A DNA stretch of 64,000 nt from Lucinisca nassula (GCA_963580285.1 CAUZLF010000690.1:62001-126000), one strand, 5' to 3'; shown: positions 10,194 to 22,106, counted from the first letter of the stretch. Notes: a model not told the origin generated them from the sequence alone. Translations and numbers: made by a program.

Positions 10194-10854
10194 GTATTTG
10201 ATTTTTTTTTCTTGCATACCTTCCATAACCTAGCGCGGATTTTTAATACTGCACCAACTTCCGCCATATTGTGATGACACTACAGGAATGTTTAGTAACG
10301 TCCGGTAACGTGTTGTGACGTCAACCTTAATGACGGTGCACATGAAGTCGTATTCAACCTGTGTATTTATTAAACACGCGATTATATTCGATTTTTGGTC
10401 GGAACACTAGGGTCAGAAGATAAATTTCTATCCCAGGGTAAAATCACGGATTTCCTTGTCTGGTGTGCCAGAACTTATTCTGGAAAAAAAGGTTGGGTTG
10501 GGTGCCAATGCCAAGAAAATGCACTTTGAAAAAGTAGGGTTATATCGAATTTGCCTTGTCCTTCCATTATTCCATCCGTCATTCTGTCTGGCCTCATTAG
10601 ATACAATTTTTGTTACATTTTTCTCAAGATCCGTTATGGTTACGAAAGTGAAATTTGGTACACACATGGACAGTGGGTTGATGTATTGCATATACAAGAA
10701 ACAGGGCCAAGGGCGTTACTTACATCCCTTGATAGGTTTTACACAAATTTTCTCGGAAAAAAATTCGTCTTAAAGACCACTTTTGAACAGTCCCAAAGGT
10801 TGTCTTAATATAGGAATTTTACTTCACTTAGGATCATAATGGTATACAGACAAA
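10194..10854. repeat. Body of the palindrome-headed element, U1
   Basis: Sequence that follows the palindrome in every unit (CGCGGATTTTTAATACTGC, GTGACGTCAACC, ATGGACAGTGGGTTGATG). Short open frames on both strands occur but are not conserved as proteins. It ends near CAGTCCCAAAGGTTGTC. Confidence 0.65.
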
Positions 10855-11545
10855 CCTGCCATAGTGCTAAGTGTGCACTCAATTCAGCTCAGTCAGAATA
10901 TGTTCACTAAAGCCAGCCTTTATGCCAACTCAGTCAGAATATGTGCACTCAAATAAGCTTTTGTACCAACTCCGAATATGCTCTCAGATCAGCTTACTAC
11001 CCATTGTGTTCCAGATGCAACATCCTCTTCATTCAACTAAAAATGATTGAACAAAAGGTTTACCTCTGTGTTTTTATGGCAAGAATGCATTCCATTTGTC
11101 GGAAAGTAATCTGAAGACAAGTCTGTCATGTTTGACAGTCAAAGTTTGCCAACTTTGCACCGGTGACCCAATAATGATGCAAATTTTAACATGACACAAT
11201 ATATTTGGTGCTGTTGGTAATACATTTACCAATCAGTGGCCATCACAGACAAGTTGACATGCTCTTGATCTAGTACAGTGAAAATAGTGAACCCTTTGAT
11301 TGTCAAAATATTTCAGATAAAAGAAACCTGATTGCAGTTTTTATCTTTGATCTTTACATAGAAAAAAACATTTGACAGCAGTGCCAGGAATAGAATGTTG
11401 CAGCTAAAACAAAATTGGTAGTATGTATCATTCAGAATATGTGCACTCAATTCAGTTTGTGTACAAATTCAGAATATGTGCACTCAAATCAGCTTAAATA
11501 CTCAGATCAAATATTAGCACTCGGATCAGCTTGTGTACCTTTTAA
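10855..11545. repeat. Imperfect ~40-bp tandem repeats, U1
   Basis: Repeated motifs CAGTCAGAATATGTGCAC, TCAAATCAGCTTTTGTACC about every 40 bp, mixed with nonrepeat sequence. The same repeats lie near 26190, 32480, 46200 and 59430. Confidence 0.7.
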
Positions 11546-13650
11546 CCTCACCTGTGACAAGGTGAGCTTTTTGGATCACTTTTTGTCTGTCGTGCGTCCG
11601 TGCGTGCATCCGTCCGTCCGTAAACTTTTCTTGTGAACACACTAGAGGTCACAGCTTTGGGCCATCATCATCAAACTTTGTCAGAATGATCATCATGACA
11701 ATATGTCGGTCACGTTTAAATATGGGTCATGGAAGGTCAAAAAGTAGGTCAGTAGGTCAAAACAAAGGAAAACCTTGTGAACATTATATAGACCAGAGTT
11801 TTTGTCCGATCGTCACAAAACTTACCCAGAATGATCATCTTGACAATGTCTCGGTCAAGTTCGAATATGGGTCATGTCGGGTCAAAAGTAAGGTCAGCAG
11901 GTCAAATAATAGAAAAACCTTGTGAACACTCTAGTGGCCACAGTTTTGGTCCGATCGTCATCAAACTTATCTAGATTGATAGTCTTGACAATTTCTCGGT
12001 CAAATCATAGAAAAACCTTGTGAACACACTAGAGGCCACAGTTTTGGCTCGATCATCATCAATCTTGCCCCGAATAATCATCTTGACAATATCTCAGTCA
12101 AGATCAAATATGGGTGTTGTCGGGTCAACAAGTAGGTCAGTAGTTCAAATAATAGAAAAACCTTCTGTAACACACTAGAGGCCACATGTTTGGTCCGATC
12201 ATCATCAAACTTGCTCAGAATGATCATCTTGATAATATCTTGGTCACGTTCGAATATGGATCATGTCGGATCACAAAGTAGGTCAGTAGGTCAAATCATA
12301 GAAAAACCTAGTGCATACACTAGAGGCCACAGCTTTGGTCAAATCATCATCAAACTTGCCAAGAATGATCATCTTGACAATATCTCGGTCAAGTTCGAAT
12401 GTGGGTGATTTTTGGTCAAAAGAAGGTCAGAAGGTCAAATCAGAGAAAAACCTGTGAAAACACTAGAGGCCACAGTTTTGGTCAGATCATCATCGAACTT
12501 GCTCATAATGATAGTCTTGACAATATCTCGGTCAAATCATAGAAACCCCTTGTGAACACACTAGAGGCCACAGTTTTGGTCCGATCATAGAAACACATTC
12601 TGAACACACTAGAGGCCACAGTTTTGGTCCGATCATAGAAACACATTCTGAACACACTAGAGGCAACAGGTTTGGTCCCATCACCATCAAACTTGCCCAG
12701 AATGACTATCTTGATAATATCTTGGTTACGTTCGAATATGGGTCATGTCGGGTCACAAAGTAGGCCAGTAGATTATATCATAGAAAAGCATTGTGAATGC
12801 ACTAAAGACCACAGCTTTGGCCCAATCATCATCAGTCTTGCCCAGAATGATCATCTTGACAATATCTCGGTCAAGTTCGAATATGGGTCATGTTGGGTCA
12901 AAAAGTAGGTCAGTATATCAAATCATAGAAAAACATTATGAACACACTAGAGGCCATTAGTTTCGTCCGATCATCATCAAACTTGCTCAGAATTATAGTC
13001 TTGACAATATCTCAGTCAGGTTTAAATACGGTTAAAAGTACATCAGTAGGTCAAATCATAGGAAAACCTTTTGAACACACCACAGGCCACAGTTTTGGTC
13101 CGATTATCATCAAACTTGCCAAGAATGATTATCTTGACAATATCTCAGTCAAGTTTGAATATGGGTCATGTCGGTTCAAAAAGTAGGTTAGTAGGTCAAA
13201 TCATAGAAAAGCCCTCTGAACAAACTAGAGGCCACAGTTTTGGTCAGATCATCATCAAACTTGCTCAAAATGATCATTTGACAATATCTCGGTTAATTTA
13301 GAATATAGATCATGTCTGGTCAATAAGTAGGTCAGTAGGTCAGGTTGTTGAAAAACTTTGTGAACACACTAGAGGCCCTAGTTTTGGTCCGATCATCATT
13401 AAACTTGCTCATAATTATCATCTTGACAATATCTGGGTCAAGTTTGAATATGGATCGTGTCGGGTCAAAAACTAGGTCAGCAGGTGAAATCATAAAAAAA
13501 CGTTTTGATAAAAAAAAACTGTTTTGAATACTCTAAGAGGCCACAGTTTTAGTCAAATCATCATTAAACTTGCTCAGAATGATCATCTGGAAAATATCTC
13601 AGTTAAGTTCGAATATGGGTCATGTCAAATCAAAAAGTAGATCAGTAGGT
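11546..13650. repeat. 135-bp GGTC-rich tandem array, U1
   Basis: Starts with CCTCACCTGTGACAAGGTGAG and a CCGTCCGTCCGT stretch, then about 14 partial or full copies of a 135-bp unit with TAGAGGCCACAGTTTTGGTC, ATCATCATCAAACTTGC and GGTCAAGTTCGAATATGGG. Open frames in it arise from the period being a multiple of three. This looks like the internal array of a nonautonomous transposon. A matching array lies at 46985-49150. Confidence 0.85.
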
Positions 13651-14940
13651 TATTTTGTCATAACTTTTGAACCGTTTGAGATAGAGCCTTCATGTTTGGC
13701 ATGTAGGTTCCTTGTGACAATGGCTTCCCAGTCATAAATCATAACTTTAGATACATCCTTTATATTTGGCATGTACGTTCCTTGCGACAAGGGCTTCCTA
13801 TTCTTGCAGGCCCCCGCCCATAGGGGCTTGAAGAAATATATGGGCTGCATGATGCTTCCACGCAGAGCTGAATCCGGCCCGCACACTAGTACTGGTAAAC
13901 CGCTTAGAGGATCTAAGCCTGTTCAGGAACCGCGCTGAGAGGCGGACCGTCCATGCTAATAAACCCTATTGGTTTCATTGGGCGACAGGGCTTGAGATGT
14001 CATTTCATCTCAATGTCGGGTAAAAGTCCCACAAAATTGGAATCAACCTCTCCAAAATGACCTATACAGTGTTGACGGGGACGTTAAACCTCAAATCAAC
14101 CAACCAACCTTCCTATTCATGCATAAATTGATCTGTGACCTTTACTTTGACATTTGACCTGTTTTATTATAACTTTTGAACCATTTGAGATAGTGCCTTC
14201 ATATTTGACATGTACGTTCCTTGTGAAAAGGTCTTCCAACTTATTTAAACATTTTGTCTTATGACCTTGACCTTTGACCTACTTTTGAAGCATTTGAGAT
14301 AGGGCCTCCATATTTGGCATGTAGTTTCCTTGTGACAAGGGCTTCCTATGCATACAAGAATGATTTGTGACTTTGACCTTGGCATGTGACCTATTTTATC
14401 CTTTTAAACTATTTGAGATAGAGCATTCATATTTGGCATGTATGTTCCTTGTTGCAAGGACTTTCCACCCATACAAACATTTTTACCTGTGACCTTGACA
14501 TTTGACCTTCTTTCTCATAACTTTTGAACCATTTAAGATAGAGCCTTTATATATGGCACGTAGGTACCTTGTGGCAAGGGCTTCCCACCCACGTATTTTT
14601 TTTTTACCTGTGACTGGTCCTTACCTATATTTGGTAAAAAAAAAATATAAAAATCTCCTGCTAAGGAACCGAATGGCCGATGACCTTGAAACTTGGTATC
14701 CAGTATCGGGCACTTGGGGCCCTTCCAAGTTTTTAAATGATGACCTTTGGTTGACCTTGCCCTTCTTAGGTCAGCCAGACATTTGTATGGAAAAAAGGCA
14801 AAACAGCGGAGTTTCTTTTTAATGTATGGTAGCTTGTGACATCAGAAATTATATTTGCAATCAGCTGGATCCAAGTTTATCAATTCAAAAGTTCAAGGTC
14901 ATTTACTGACCGTTATCCTGAAGGCTCAGATTAAGTACTT
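13651..14940. repeat. ~120-bp tandem array, U1, interrupted by a SINE
   Basis: Units contain ATAACTTTTGAACCATTTGAG, TTGGCATGTA, TTCCTTGTGACAAGGGC and TGACCTTGACCTTTGACCT. A 301-bp SINE sits inside it (13809-14109). The end (14660-14940) is unique sequence with GATGACCTTGAAACTTGG. Confidence 0.8.
13795..14123 (+). mobile_element. 301-bp SINE-like element with 14-bp target duplications, U1
   Basis: Body 13809-14109 begins GGCCCCCGCCCATAGGGGC and ends with a CCAACCAACC-type tail. TTCCTATTCTTGCA stands before and TTCCTATTCATGCA after, with one mismatch. The U4 copy has a perfect pair. Confidence 0.88.
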
Positions 14941-15240
14941 TTATGGCCCCGTAGGAGGGCATATAGTTTTTGCACTGTCCGTTTGTTTGTGGGTTTCTGG
15001 GTTAGTCCGCACTTGTTTTAGCCCACCAGAGCCGAAGGCTCCGGGGGAGCTTATAGGATGGCAGGCCTCCGTCGTCCGTCGTCGCCTGATTCAAACTTCA
15101 CAGGAATGTTGCCTAGGTTACTCCCGACCAAATAAGCTAAAATCACTCTGCTGGTGAACAAGATGGCCACCAGAGCTAAAAATAGAATGTACTCGAGACA
15201 GGTGAGCGAACAAGGACCCTCTGGGCCCTCTTGTTTATCA
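14941..15240. repeat. Short nonautonomous element ends, U1
   Basis: GGCCCCGTAGGAGGGCATAT at 14945 and AGCCCACCAGAGCCGAAGG at 15019 resemble 5' termini, and CAGGTGAGCGAACAAGG with GGGCCCTCTTGTTT at 15199-15236 a 3' terminus. The subterminal AGC(C/T)CACC and GGTGAGC are inverted. A copy ends near 50875. Confidence 0.6.
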
Positions 15241-15950
15241 GAATATGACACTTAAATCAGCGTTTGTAGCAACTTAGAATGTGTGCCATTAGATTGGTTT
15301 ATATACTATCTTAGTTTTAATATATGCACTGAGATCATCTTATGTACCATCTTAATCAGGAAATGTGCTCTAAAATCCGCTTTGGTATCAATTGCATGGA
15401 GAAACTATGTGTCAAATGATATCCATATAGAACACAGTGAGGACAGAATGGACTCCCCATCATTATGAAAACACATCTATACAAATACATTGTAAATTTT
15501 ACAACCGAAAAAACGAAAATGTGATATTCTTCTTAATTCTGCTTTAAATATAGCTTGTGGGTACACGTTAGAACCACATCATCGAGGTGGTTCTAACAAG
15601 TACCCACATTCTATATTTTAGAGCAGAAATAAGAAAAATAAGGTTTACCACTTTTATAAAAGAAGGGTTCAAAGGGGTCAGAATTATAAAGGCATGTTTA
15701 TTCTTTTATAAAAGAAGGGTTCAAAGGGGTCAGAATTATAAAGGCATGTTTTCATGAGGTGGTCCAGTTGTTCAAAGCATCTTTAGCTTAACGAGCTTAT
15801 TAAGGGGCAAATTGCCAAGTTTATAGCATACCATTTGATAATTCAGAGTTGCATTTACTTGGTTTATGTTCTTGAATAAGAGAACATACTCTTATTTAGG
15901 GGTACCTTACATTAAATACTGTAGATTTACTGCAGAACTATAAAAAAGTT
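15241..15950. other. Intronic unit flank of U2 with empty Gypsy site and 52-bp duplication
   Basis: No coding signal. The uninterrupted ACATTGTAAATTTTAC at about 15487 is the empty counterpart of the Gypsy insertion in U1 and U4. 15651-15702 and 15703-15754 are two tandem copies of a 52-bp segment that is single in U1 and U4. Confidence 0.75.
15556..15608. repeat. 53-bp hairpin, U2
   Basis: TGTGGGTACACGTTAGAACC pairs with GGTTCTAACAAGTACCCACA around a short loop, with two mismatches. The same hairpin is at 51194-51246; U1 and U4 carry decayed copies. Confidence 0.85.
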
Positions 15951-16735
15951 AACATTTGAATCATAATAATTCAAAGAACTTTGAATTATTTTTAAAGTTG
16001 GAATGATTGAAATTTGAATTAAGATAGTTCTGGTGCTTTGAATTTTCCTTCAGTTGCAATGATTGTGATTTGAATTATGAAAGTTCTAGGACTTTGATTT
16101 TTACTGAAGTTGGAATGATTATAATTTGAATTATGATAGTTCTAGGACTTTGATGTTTACTGAAGTTGGAATGATTGTAATTTGAATTATGATAGTTCTA
16201 TGACTTTGAATTGTACTTAAGTTGGAATGATTGAAATTTGAATTATGATAGTTCTAGGACTTTGAATTTCACTTAAGTTGGAACGATTGGAATTTGATTT
16301 ATGACAGTTCTAGGACTTTGATTTTTACTTAAGTTGGAATGATTGTTATTTGAATTGTGGTAGTTCTAGGACTTTTATTTTTACTGAAGTTGGAATGATT
16401 GTAATTTGAATTTTGATAGTTCTAGGACTTTGAAATGTACTTAAGTTGGAATGATTGAAATTTGATTTATGATAGTTCTAGGACTTTGAATTGTACTTAA
16501 GTGGGAATGATTGGAATTTGAATTATGATAATTCTGTGACTTTGAGTTTTCCTTAAGTTGGAATGATTGAAATTTGAATTATGACAGTTCTGGGCTGAGA
16601 TTTTGAATTTTCCTTAAGTTGGAATGATTGAAATTTGAATTATGATAGGTCTAGGACTTTGAATTATTCTTAAGTTGGAATGATTAAAGTTTGAGTTATG
16701 GTATGATTGCAGTTTCAGCTATTGTTCTGGTGAAT
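15951..16735 (+). repeat. 56-bp AT-rich minisatellite upstream of exon A, U2
   Basis: About 13 copies of the 56-bp unit (for example starts at 16221 and 16277). The distance from AACATTTGAA to the exon start is 808 bp here and 752 bp in U5: exactly one unit more. Confidence 0.9.
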
Positions 16736-16758
16736 ATTTATATTCCTCGTCATTTCAG

Positions 16759-16921
16759 TACCTCCAACAGCGTCTATTAGACATCGAGACAAATTGGCTG
16801 AGCGCGGTTCCAATGTTGAATTGCGGTGTGATGTAACAGGCTCTCCAAACCCTACAGTACGCTGGACAAAGGATGGCGGAGAGCTGCCAGACCAACATAT
16901 GGTGCAGGATGGTGTACTCAC
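16759..16921 (+). CDS. Ig-domain exon A, unit U2
   Basis: Same structure as exon A of U1: acceptor TTTCAG, donor GTAAG, 163 nt, phases 1 and 2. Its protein differs in the A strand (PPTASIRHRDKLAE instead of PPTASVGQRVKLAE), in Cys context (VELRCDV, so the NVT glycosylation sequon is lost) and in the C'-E region (PDQHMVQDG). Cys 23 and Trp 35 are kept. It shares these differences with U5, which makes U2 and U5 sister copies. Intact. Confidence 0.85.
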
Positions 16922-17474
16922 GTAAGATTGCTTATTTATTTATTCCAAGATGGCCATCATTATCTCTGAGTGAAAGGGACTGAAAGTTTTAATTTCAGAT
17001 AACATTTGTTTGAGAAGGAAAAAAGCTGAATTGTATGAAGTAAACAGAAAACTAAACCAACATGATAATAAATTAAGTTTTAATTGTTACATGTAGTTTG
17101 ATGTAATGTAATCAAGTGTCTTTACACGGACATTCATTCGAAATTTATTAACAACAGTTTCAAAAGAATTTATCCAAATCTCAAAATGAAACAGATTGAT
17201 GGAGATATTGAAGAATATTGTATTTATGTTGTGGTTGGAGCCTGGCTCAGGTCACATAAGATGTCATATTCTGCAAGGGAAGGTCAGACGTTTTATCCGA
17301 GTAACCCAGTTTTTGCCCACCTCTAATTAATGATCGGCTCAAATTATGTGAAATAATCTTGAAAGGGCCATGAACGCGAAAAACTTAAAAAAATAATATG
17401 AATGACATATGCCTTTTACCTCAGCAGCAATACTATAAAAAGGTTGTAATGTACTTTGACATTTTATTAAACAG
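16922..17474 (+). other. Intron between exons A and B, U2
   Basis: Phase-2 intron of 553 nt containing the SINE 3' remnant (GGTTGGAGCCTGGCTCAGG at about 17232 to the A-rich end near 17395). Confidence 0.7.
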
Positions 17475-17572
17475 AATCTACAATGTTGATGTGACTGACA
17501 GAGGGCGTTACATCTGTACAGCTAGCGGCTCTGCTGGAACTGCAAGAGACTATGTATTTCTGGATGTGAGAA
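17475..17572 (+). CDS. Ig-domain exon B, unit U2
   Basis: 98 nt, acceptor TTAAACAG, donor GTAAGT. Codes for IYNVDVTDRGRYICTASGS and ARDYVFLDVR. Cys 68 and DxGxYxC are kept. It has VTDR like U1 and U4 but ARDY like U5, and Phe at the end of the domain is private. The exon is intact and in phase with exon A of U2. Confidence 0.85.
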
Positions 17573-18477
17573 GTAAGTAATTACTTATGTGTTCTGACGT
17601 ACTGATATGTCATCTTGCATTGAGGTACCAGTTATCAATAAAACATTAACGAAAACCTGAGGCTAACTTTTTATACACTAGCTGTTCTGAAAAATACGTT
17701 CCTTTTAGGTGTGACATAGTGCACATTTTACAGTCCTCCTTGGCCTAATGGATTTGAGAGTTGAGTCTTTATTATTAGGTTTCTCACCATTGTGGTTTGA
17801 GCCTCGCTCAGATCACATGTGAGACGCCATGTTCTGCAACGGAAGGTCTGGTGGCATTTCTTCGGGTACTCCCCTGTTTGCCCATGTCTGATTAAGGATC
17901 AACTCTAAATAAGTGAAGTTATATTGAAAGGGCTATAAAAACAAAAGCAAAACACAACAAAGAAAATACAAGAAAGTACACATTATATTGCTCGAGGGCT
18001 GATATTTTTATAATAAAAAACTATCTTTTTCCACATTTCTGCTCTAAACATACATTGTTTGTGCTGGTTAGAACACCTTAGAGAGGTTCAAAAGTGGTCT
18101 TTAAGACCACTTCTGAACAGTTTCAAATGTGGTGTCTGACCAGAGGACAGTGTATGCAGAAAAGACAGAGAAAGTATAACTGTAATCTACTAAATAAGAT
18201 TCTCAAAGTAAATTTAGTCTTAATTTTAGATGGTCTTAATAACGGAATTTTACTGTATATGTTGTTGGGTTCACAGAGGTCTTCATTTCATGTTATGAAA
18301 AATAAAACTCCACTTCACCTGACTCTTAAAATTGTATGTCAGACTGCGAAGACTTTGTTCAAGTCCTGTTTAATTGTCATTTAATGCGAAAGCTAATGAA
18401 AATAAGTCTAAACACTAGCTTAATTAATTCAAAACACAAGCTTAATTTATTCTCAATGACTCTTTAGTCAGTGGCTC
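17573..18477. other. Intron after U2: decayed SINE and shared repeat
   Basis: About 17735-17965 is a decayed tRNA-derived SINE (TTTGAGCCTCGCTCAGATC). The empty site of the 95-bp insert is at 18148-18159. No credible coding sequence. Confidence 0.7.
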
Positions 18478-19348
18478 ATTGGGGCTTGAATAAATAGGGG
18501 CTTGAAAAATAGACTGGGCTGCATTGTGCTTCCGGGCAGAGCTGAAACCAACCAATTTTTTCTGAGAAGGTGTAAAATAGGAGTAGAGGCAATGATCAGG
18601 AAACGATACAATACCCACAGCTCACATCAGAGACACCAAAGGGAAAGAAACACAAATATGAAGCAAGAGACCCCAACGGAAACACCAATAGCGGAAAGCC
18701 AAAAGGACAGTTATCTTCCCACAAAATGGCCAAAAGGCTATGCAAAATAAAATAATATAAGCGACACAAACAGCCAAGTACAAACCATAACAAAAACAAA
18801 CCGCGACAGAAGAACCGCCTTGGAACGGTCAGCGGAAACGAATTCCACTGGGGTGGGGGGGGGGGGCTTTAATCGATTTTACGTGGGCACAATCCTCGCC
18901 CTTACTTCCGTCGCGATTAAGACAAATAATTTGTTCAGTCCGCATGAAGGCCTCCTAACTCATCAGTGCAACCTCTCCGTGAATACAGAAATCAAACAAC
19001 CACAGAGATGAAACAACGGTGAGCACTCGACAGCAAGAAACCACTGAAATGCTGGAGCAAAAGAAAACCAACAGTTAGACTCCAATGGGCCCGACCAGAG
19101 ACAGAGCATCAGGTACCAACCAACATAAGCCTTTACGTTGGAACCGTCATCGAATCTGAGGCCTGACCCACCGCCGTGCAATTAAAGAGGGAAGCAACGC
19201 TGTCAACCGTGATTGGGTTATCTACCATGCATGCAGTCTGTCGTAGAACATTTATGTGGTACCCAATCTTTTTATATCGAAGAATGATTTTACGAAATTG
19301 GGTGCTTAAGTCATTGCGTTTATAAATGTTCAAAATTTATATACTAAT

Positions 19349-20363
19349 ATGTTCTATAAAAGGGTTATCCTTTGGAAGCAAGGAATGCACCACAGAAGTG
19401 AACTAGAAATGCGTCCATAGGACACGGATGCCCCCGCCTGAAAATATGTCTATGTTCGTATTCATCCATAGAAAGTTATTGACCATTTTAAGTTTTGGAC
19501 CCTTTTTCACGTTTGACCTCTAAGAATGACCTTCACCTTGTAGGTAAGGACCTTGGTTTTGTGTGCGACAGATTGTCTCATGATGGCCAACATTTCTGCC
19601 AAATAATTTCAAAATCCATCCAGAGATAAGAAAGTTATTGACTTTATTTAAGTTTCGGACCATTTTTTTTACCTTTGACCTCTGAGTATGACCTTGGCCT
19701 TGGAGGTACGGATCTGGGTTTGCACGTGACACATCGCCTCATGATAATTAACCTTTCTTCAAAGTAATTTCAAAATCCATCCAGAAATAAATAAATTATT
19801 CTATATTGACTGCGTTTAAGTTTTGGACCTTTGACCTCTAAGTATGACCTTGACCTTGGAGGTACGGACCTGGGTTTTGCACGTGACACATCATCTTATG
19901 ATGGTTAACATTTCTGCCGAGTAATTTTAAAATCCATCAAGAAATAAGGAAGTTATTGACTGCGTTTAAGTTTCGGACGCACGGACGGACGAACGGACGG
20001 ACAGGGGCAACGCTATATGCCCTTTCCACCATTCTTCGAATGGCGGGGGCATAAAAATATGGCGTGTACATGTTTTCTGGGCCAGACTAGCTAGTTTCGG
20101 CCAATTAGGCCTCATCAGTGACCCTCAGATATTTTCAAAATTCCGCAATGGAATCAATGATCCTAAAGGACAAGAAAATATAATCAACACTATGATGTAG
20201 GGCAGGGAGACGTTTTACCGCCGCCACACATTCCCACACACCAGCTGTAGTGAAGGTAAATATGTTCTATAAAAGGGTTATTCTTTGGAAGCAAGGAATA
20301 CACCACAGAAGTGAAAACTATGGAGTGTACCTGTTTTCTGGGCCAGACTAGCTAGTTTCGGCC
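19349..20363 (+). mobile_element. Direct-repeat (TRIM-like) element in U2
   Basis: A ~105-bp segment (TATGTTCTATAAAAGGGTTA to GCCAGACTAGCTAGTTTCGG) occurs at 19349-19436 plus 20054-20099, interrupted, and again at 20260-20363, with about 160 bp between. A partial copy on the minus strand lies at 32885-33078. The terminal direct repeats suggest a short LTR-like or tandem-ended element; the class is not certain. Confidence 0.6.
19437..20053. mobile_element. Nonautonomous TIR element with ~160-bp internal repeats
   Basis: Terminal ATGCCCCCGCC at 19438 and GGCGGGGGCAT at 20043-20053 are exact inverted repeats. The inside has about three copies of a unit with TGACCTCTAAGTATGACCTTG and TTTTAAAATCCATC, then GGACGGACGAACGGACGG. 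Confidence 0.75.
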
Positions 20364-20700
20364 ATAAAATTCGGATTCCGATAGACCTTGTTGCAGAAGA
20401 GATTTATGTCCAGTATTAAATTTTGAAATTAAATCAGAATGACGTCTATACAATTTTGAAAAGGCTCTGCATAGTTTATGGTACCGATAACCCTGATTAA
20501 GAAGCCTGCCCAGCACAAGTGCTGCGAGTCAGACAGCCCCTTACACCATAACAGTTTCTTTGTGTGGTAGGGCTTGAGATGTCAGTTCATCTCGTGTCGA
20601 TTTCAAGTAAAACAAAATCAGAAGCAACGTTTCCAAAATGACCTAAATAGTGTTGACTGGGACATAAAACATAAACACAAACAACACGAACAAATAACAC

Positions 20701-22029
20701 ACCCATTTGATACAGAGCTTTTTTTCATATCAACCAAATTTATTTTTTTTCTGATGAAAGGTTTTCGTATTTTTAGCTCGCCTCACGAAAGTAATTGGGT
20801 GGGGGATATTGCCATACCCTGGGCGTCCGTCGTCAGCGTCAGGTCGGCGTCAGCGTCAGTGTCGGCGTCATTGTCAGCGTCGGCGTCCGCATTTGGTTAA
20901 AGTTTACCTGCAAGCTCTTATATGTGATATTTTACAAGTTTATTTTGAATATATACTGAGCCAAACACATAACGCAACACAGGTATGGTTAAATTTTCGT
21001 GGTAATGTCTGGTGCAGGATAATCTGGATGACATATGTTGCTGAACTATCACCAATAAATGATTTGGTTTCATTGATTTCGTTTTCCAGAGCATGGCTTA
21101 TGGTGGTCGAAACCGATTGGTCAAAACAGTAATTTTGATTCCATGCGCTTACGGTGACAGGAATGCCAATTCTTCAAGATTTCCTTCTTTAAACGATCCC
21201 CTAAAAAGGAAACAGTATGTGATTTAAAAATGTCTTTCACATTGTCTCATAATTTAACGAGAAAGTTCTTACGACTGACATGTTGGCGTTTTTACTGAAC
21301 ATTCCATAGGCAACAATAGATAATTAAAGTGGTGACAAATTCCAACAGTGGGATTTTCAAATGAAAACCTTGTGAACCCCGTTTACTTTTATTGTTGTTG
21401 GGCGTTAGAAAACACAATTCTGTGGAATTATTGCATCGGGACTCAGGACTGTCTTCGACAAATTCTGAAATTGCCAATTGGACCCTTTATGCCATAGTTC
21501 CATAATTTCTTGTCTGGAAGCGAAATCATGTTGTCGCTTGTGATCAAAATTAAAGAAAACCTATTGATTAACATTAAACTTAATCAGTAAACAAAAAATG
21601 CACAGCAATATTCTCAGAAAACGATCTTCATTTCAGGTGTACAAATGCATGTCACATGCCGCGTTCTTGAAAATCATAATGTGTTTCATTTTTAACAAAC
21701 ACCCTAGCTCCAGCATTTGGTTTGTTTCTTGAACAGATCGAAACAGAAGGTTAAAATCAAAGTGCTGCTGGATGTTTGGGACATTGGCCAGTGTTATTAT
21801 ATAGACGATTAGTAGAGTATATATACATTCTGCTTATTATTATCAAAACAAACCACTGTTGCATTATAACTTTGGCTCAGTATATTATTAACAATTGGTA
21901 AAACAATATTTAACATTACCATTTTACTTCATTTTACAGGTTGTTTGGCTGAAATTGGCCTTTTTTAAGATGTTGATTATTTGCTCTGTATTACCTCTCT
22001 TATTTCCCTATGTTAAAGTTTGCCAGCAA
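20701..22029 (+). repeat. Dispersed repeat with GTC-rich head, U2
   Basis: Starts near 20777 with AGCTCGCCTCACGAAAG, then GTCAGCGTC triplets at 20832-20890, then conserved intronic repeat sequence up to the tRNA-like sequence. No coding support. Confidence 0.65.
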
Positions 22030-22106
22030 GCTCAGTGTAGTGTAGTGGATAGAGCTCATGACTATGAATCAACGGGGTTGTGGGTTCAAATCCCGGTGGA
22101 GGATAT
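22030..22106 (+). repeat. tRNA-like sequence (SINE head), U2
   Basis: GTAGTGTAGTGGATAGAGC fits an A box and GGTTCAAATCC (22083-22093) a B box. Aligned to tRNA the anticodon position reads ATG. The anticodon stem pairs only in part and the acceptor stem poorly, so a pseudo-tRNA or SINE promoter is more likely than a functional tRNA. Copies lie at 43690, 54270 and 63630. Confidence 0.7.

Larger units (their letters stand above)
18478..20700 (-). mobile_element. Four-level nested insertion in U2 (SINE, Penelope-like, direct-repeat element, TIR element)
   Basis: The outer SINE halves lie at 18478-18570 and about 20512-20700. Inside is the minus-strand Penelope-like 3' fragment, 18571-19347 and 20364-20512. 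That fragment is split by a roughly 1-kb direct-repeat element (19349-20363), which is itself split by a TIR element (19437-20053). U1, U4 and U6 carry only the first two levels. Confidence 0.82.

Noticed and set aside
10456..10808. 105-residue open frame after the palindrome
   Set aside because: Equivalent frames in the other four copies are interrupted or shifted; no recognisable domain.
10860..11540. CRISPR-like regular repeats
   Set aside because: The ~40-bp units are imperfect, have no unique spacers of constant length, and the genome is metazoan.
11686..13527. Several open frames with repeated MGHVGS..SRS peptides in the 135-bp array
   Set aside because: They follow from a repeat period divisible by three, lack conserved starts and shift freely between copies.
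22030..22106. Functional tRNA gene
   Set aside because: A and B boxes are good but the acceptor and anticodon stems pair poorly, and it recurs as part of a repeat.
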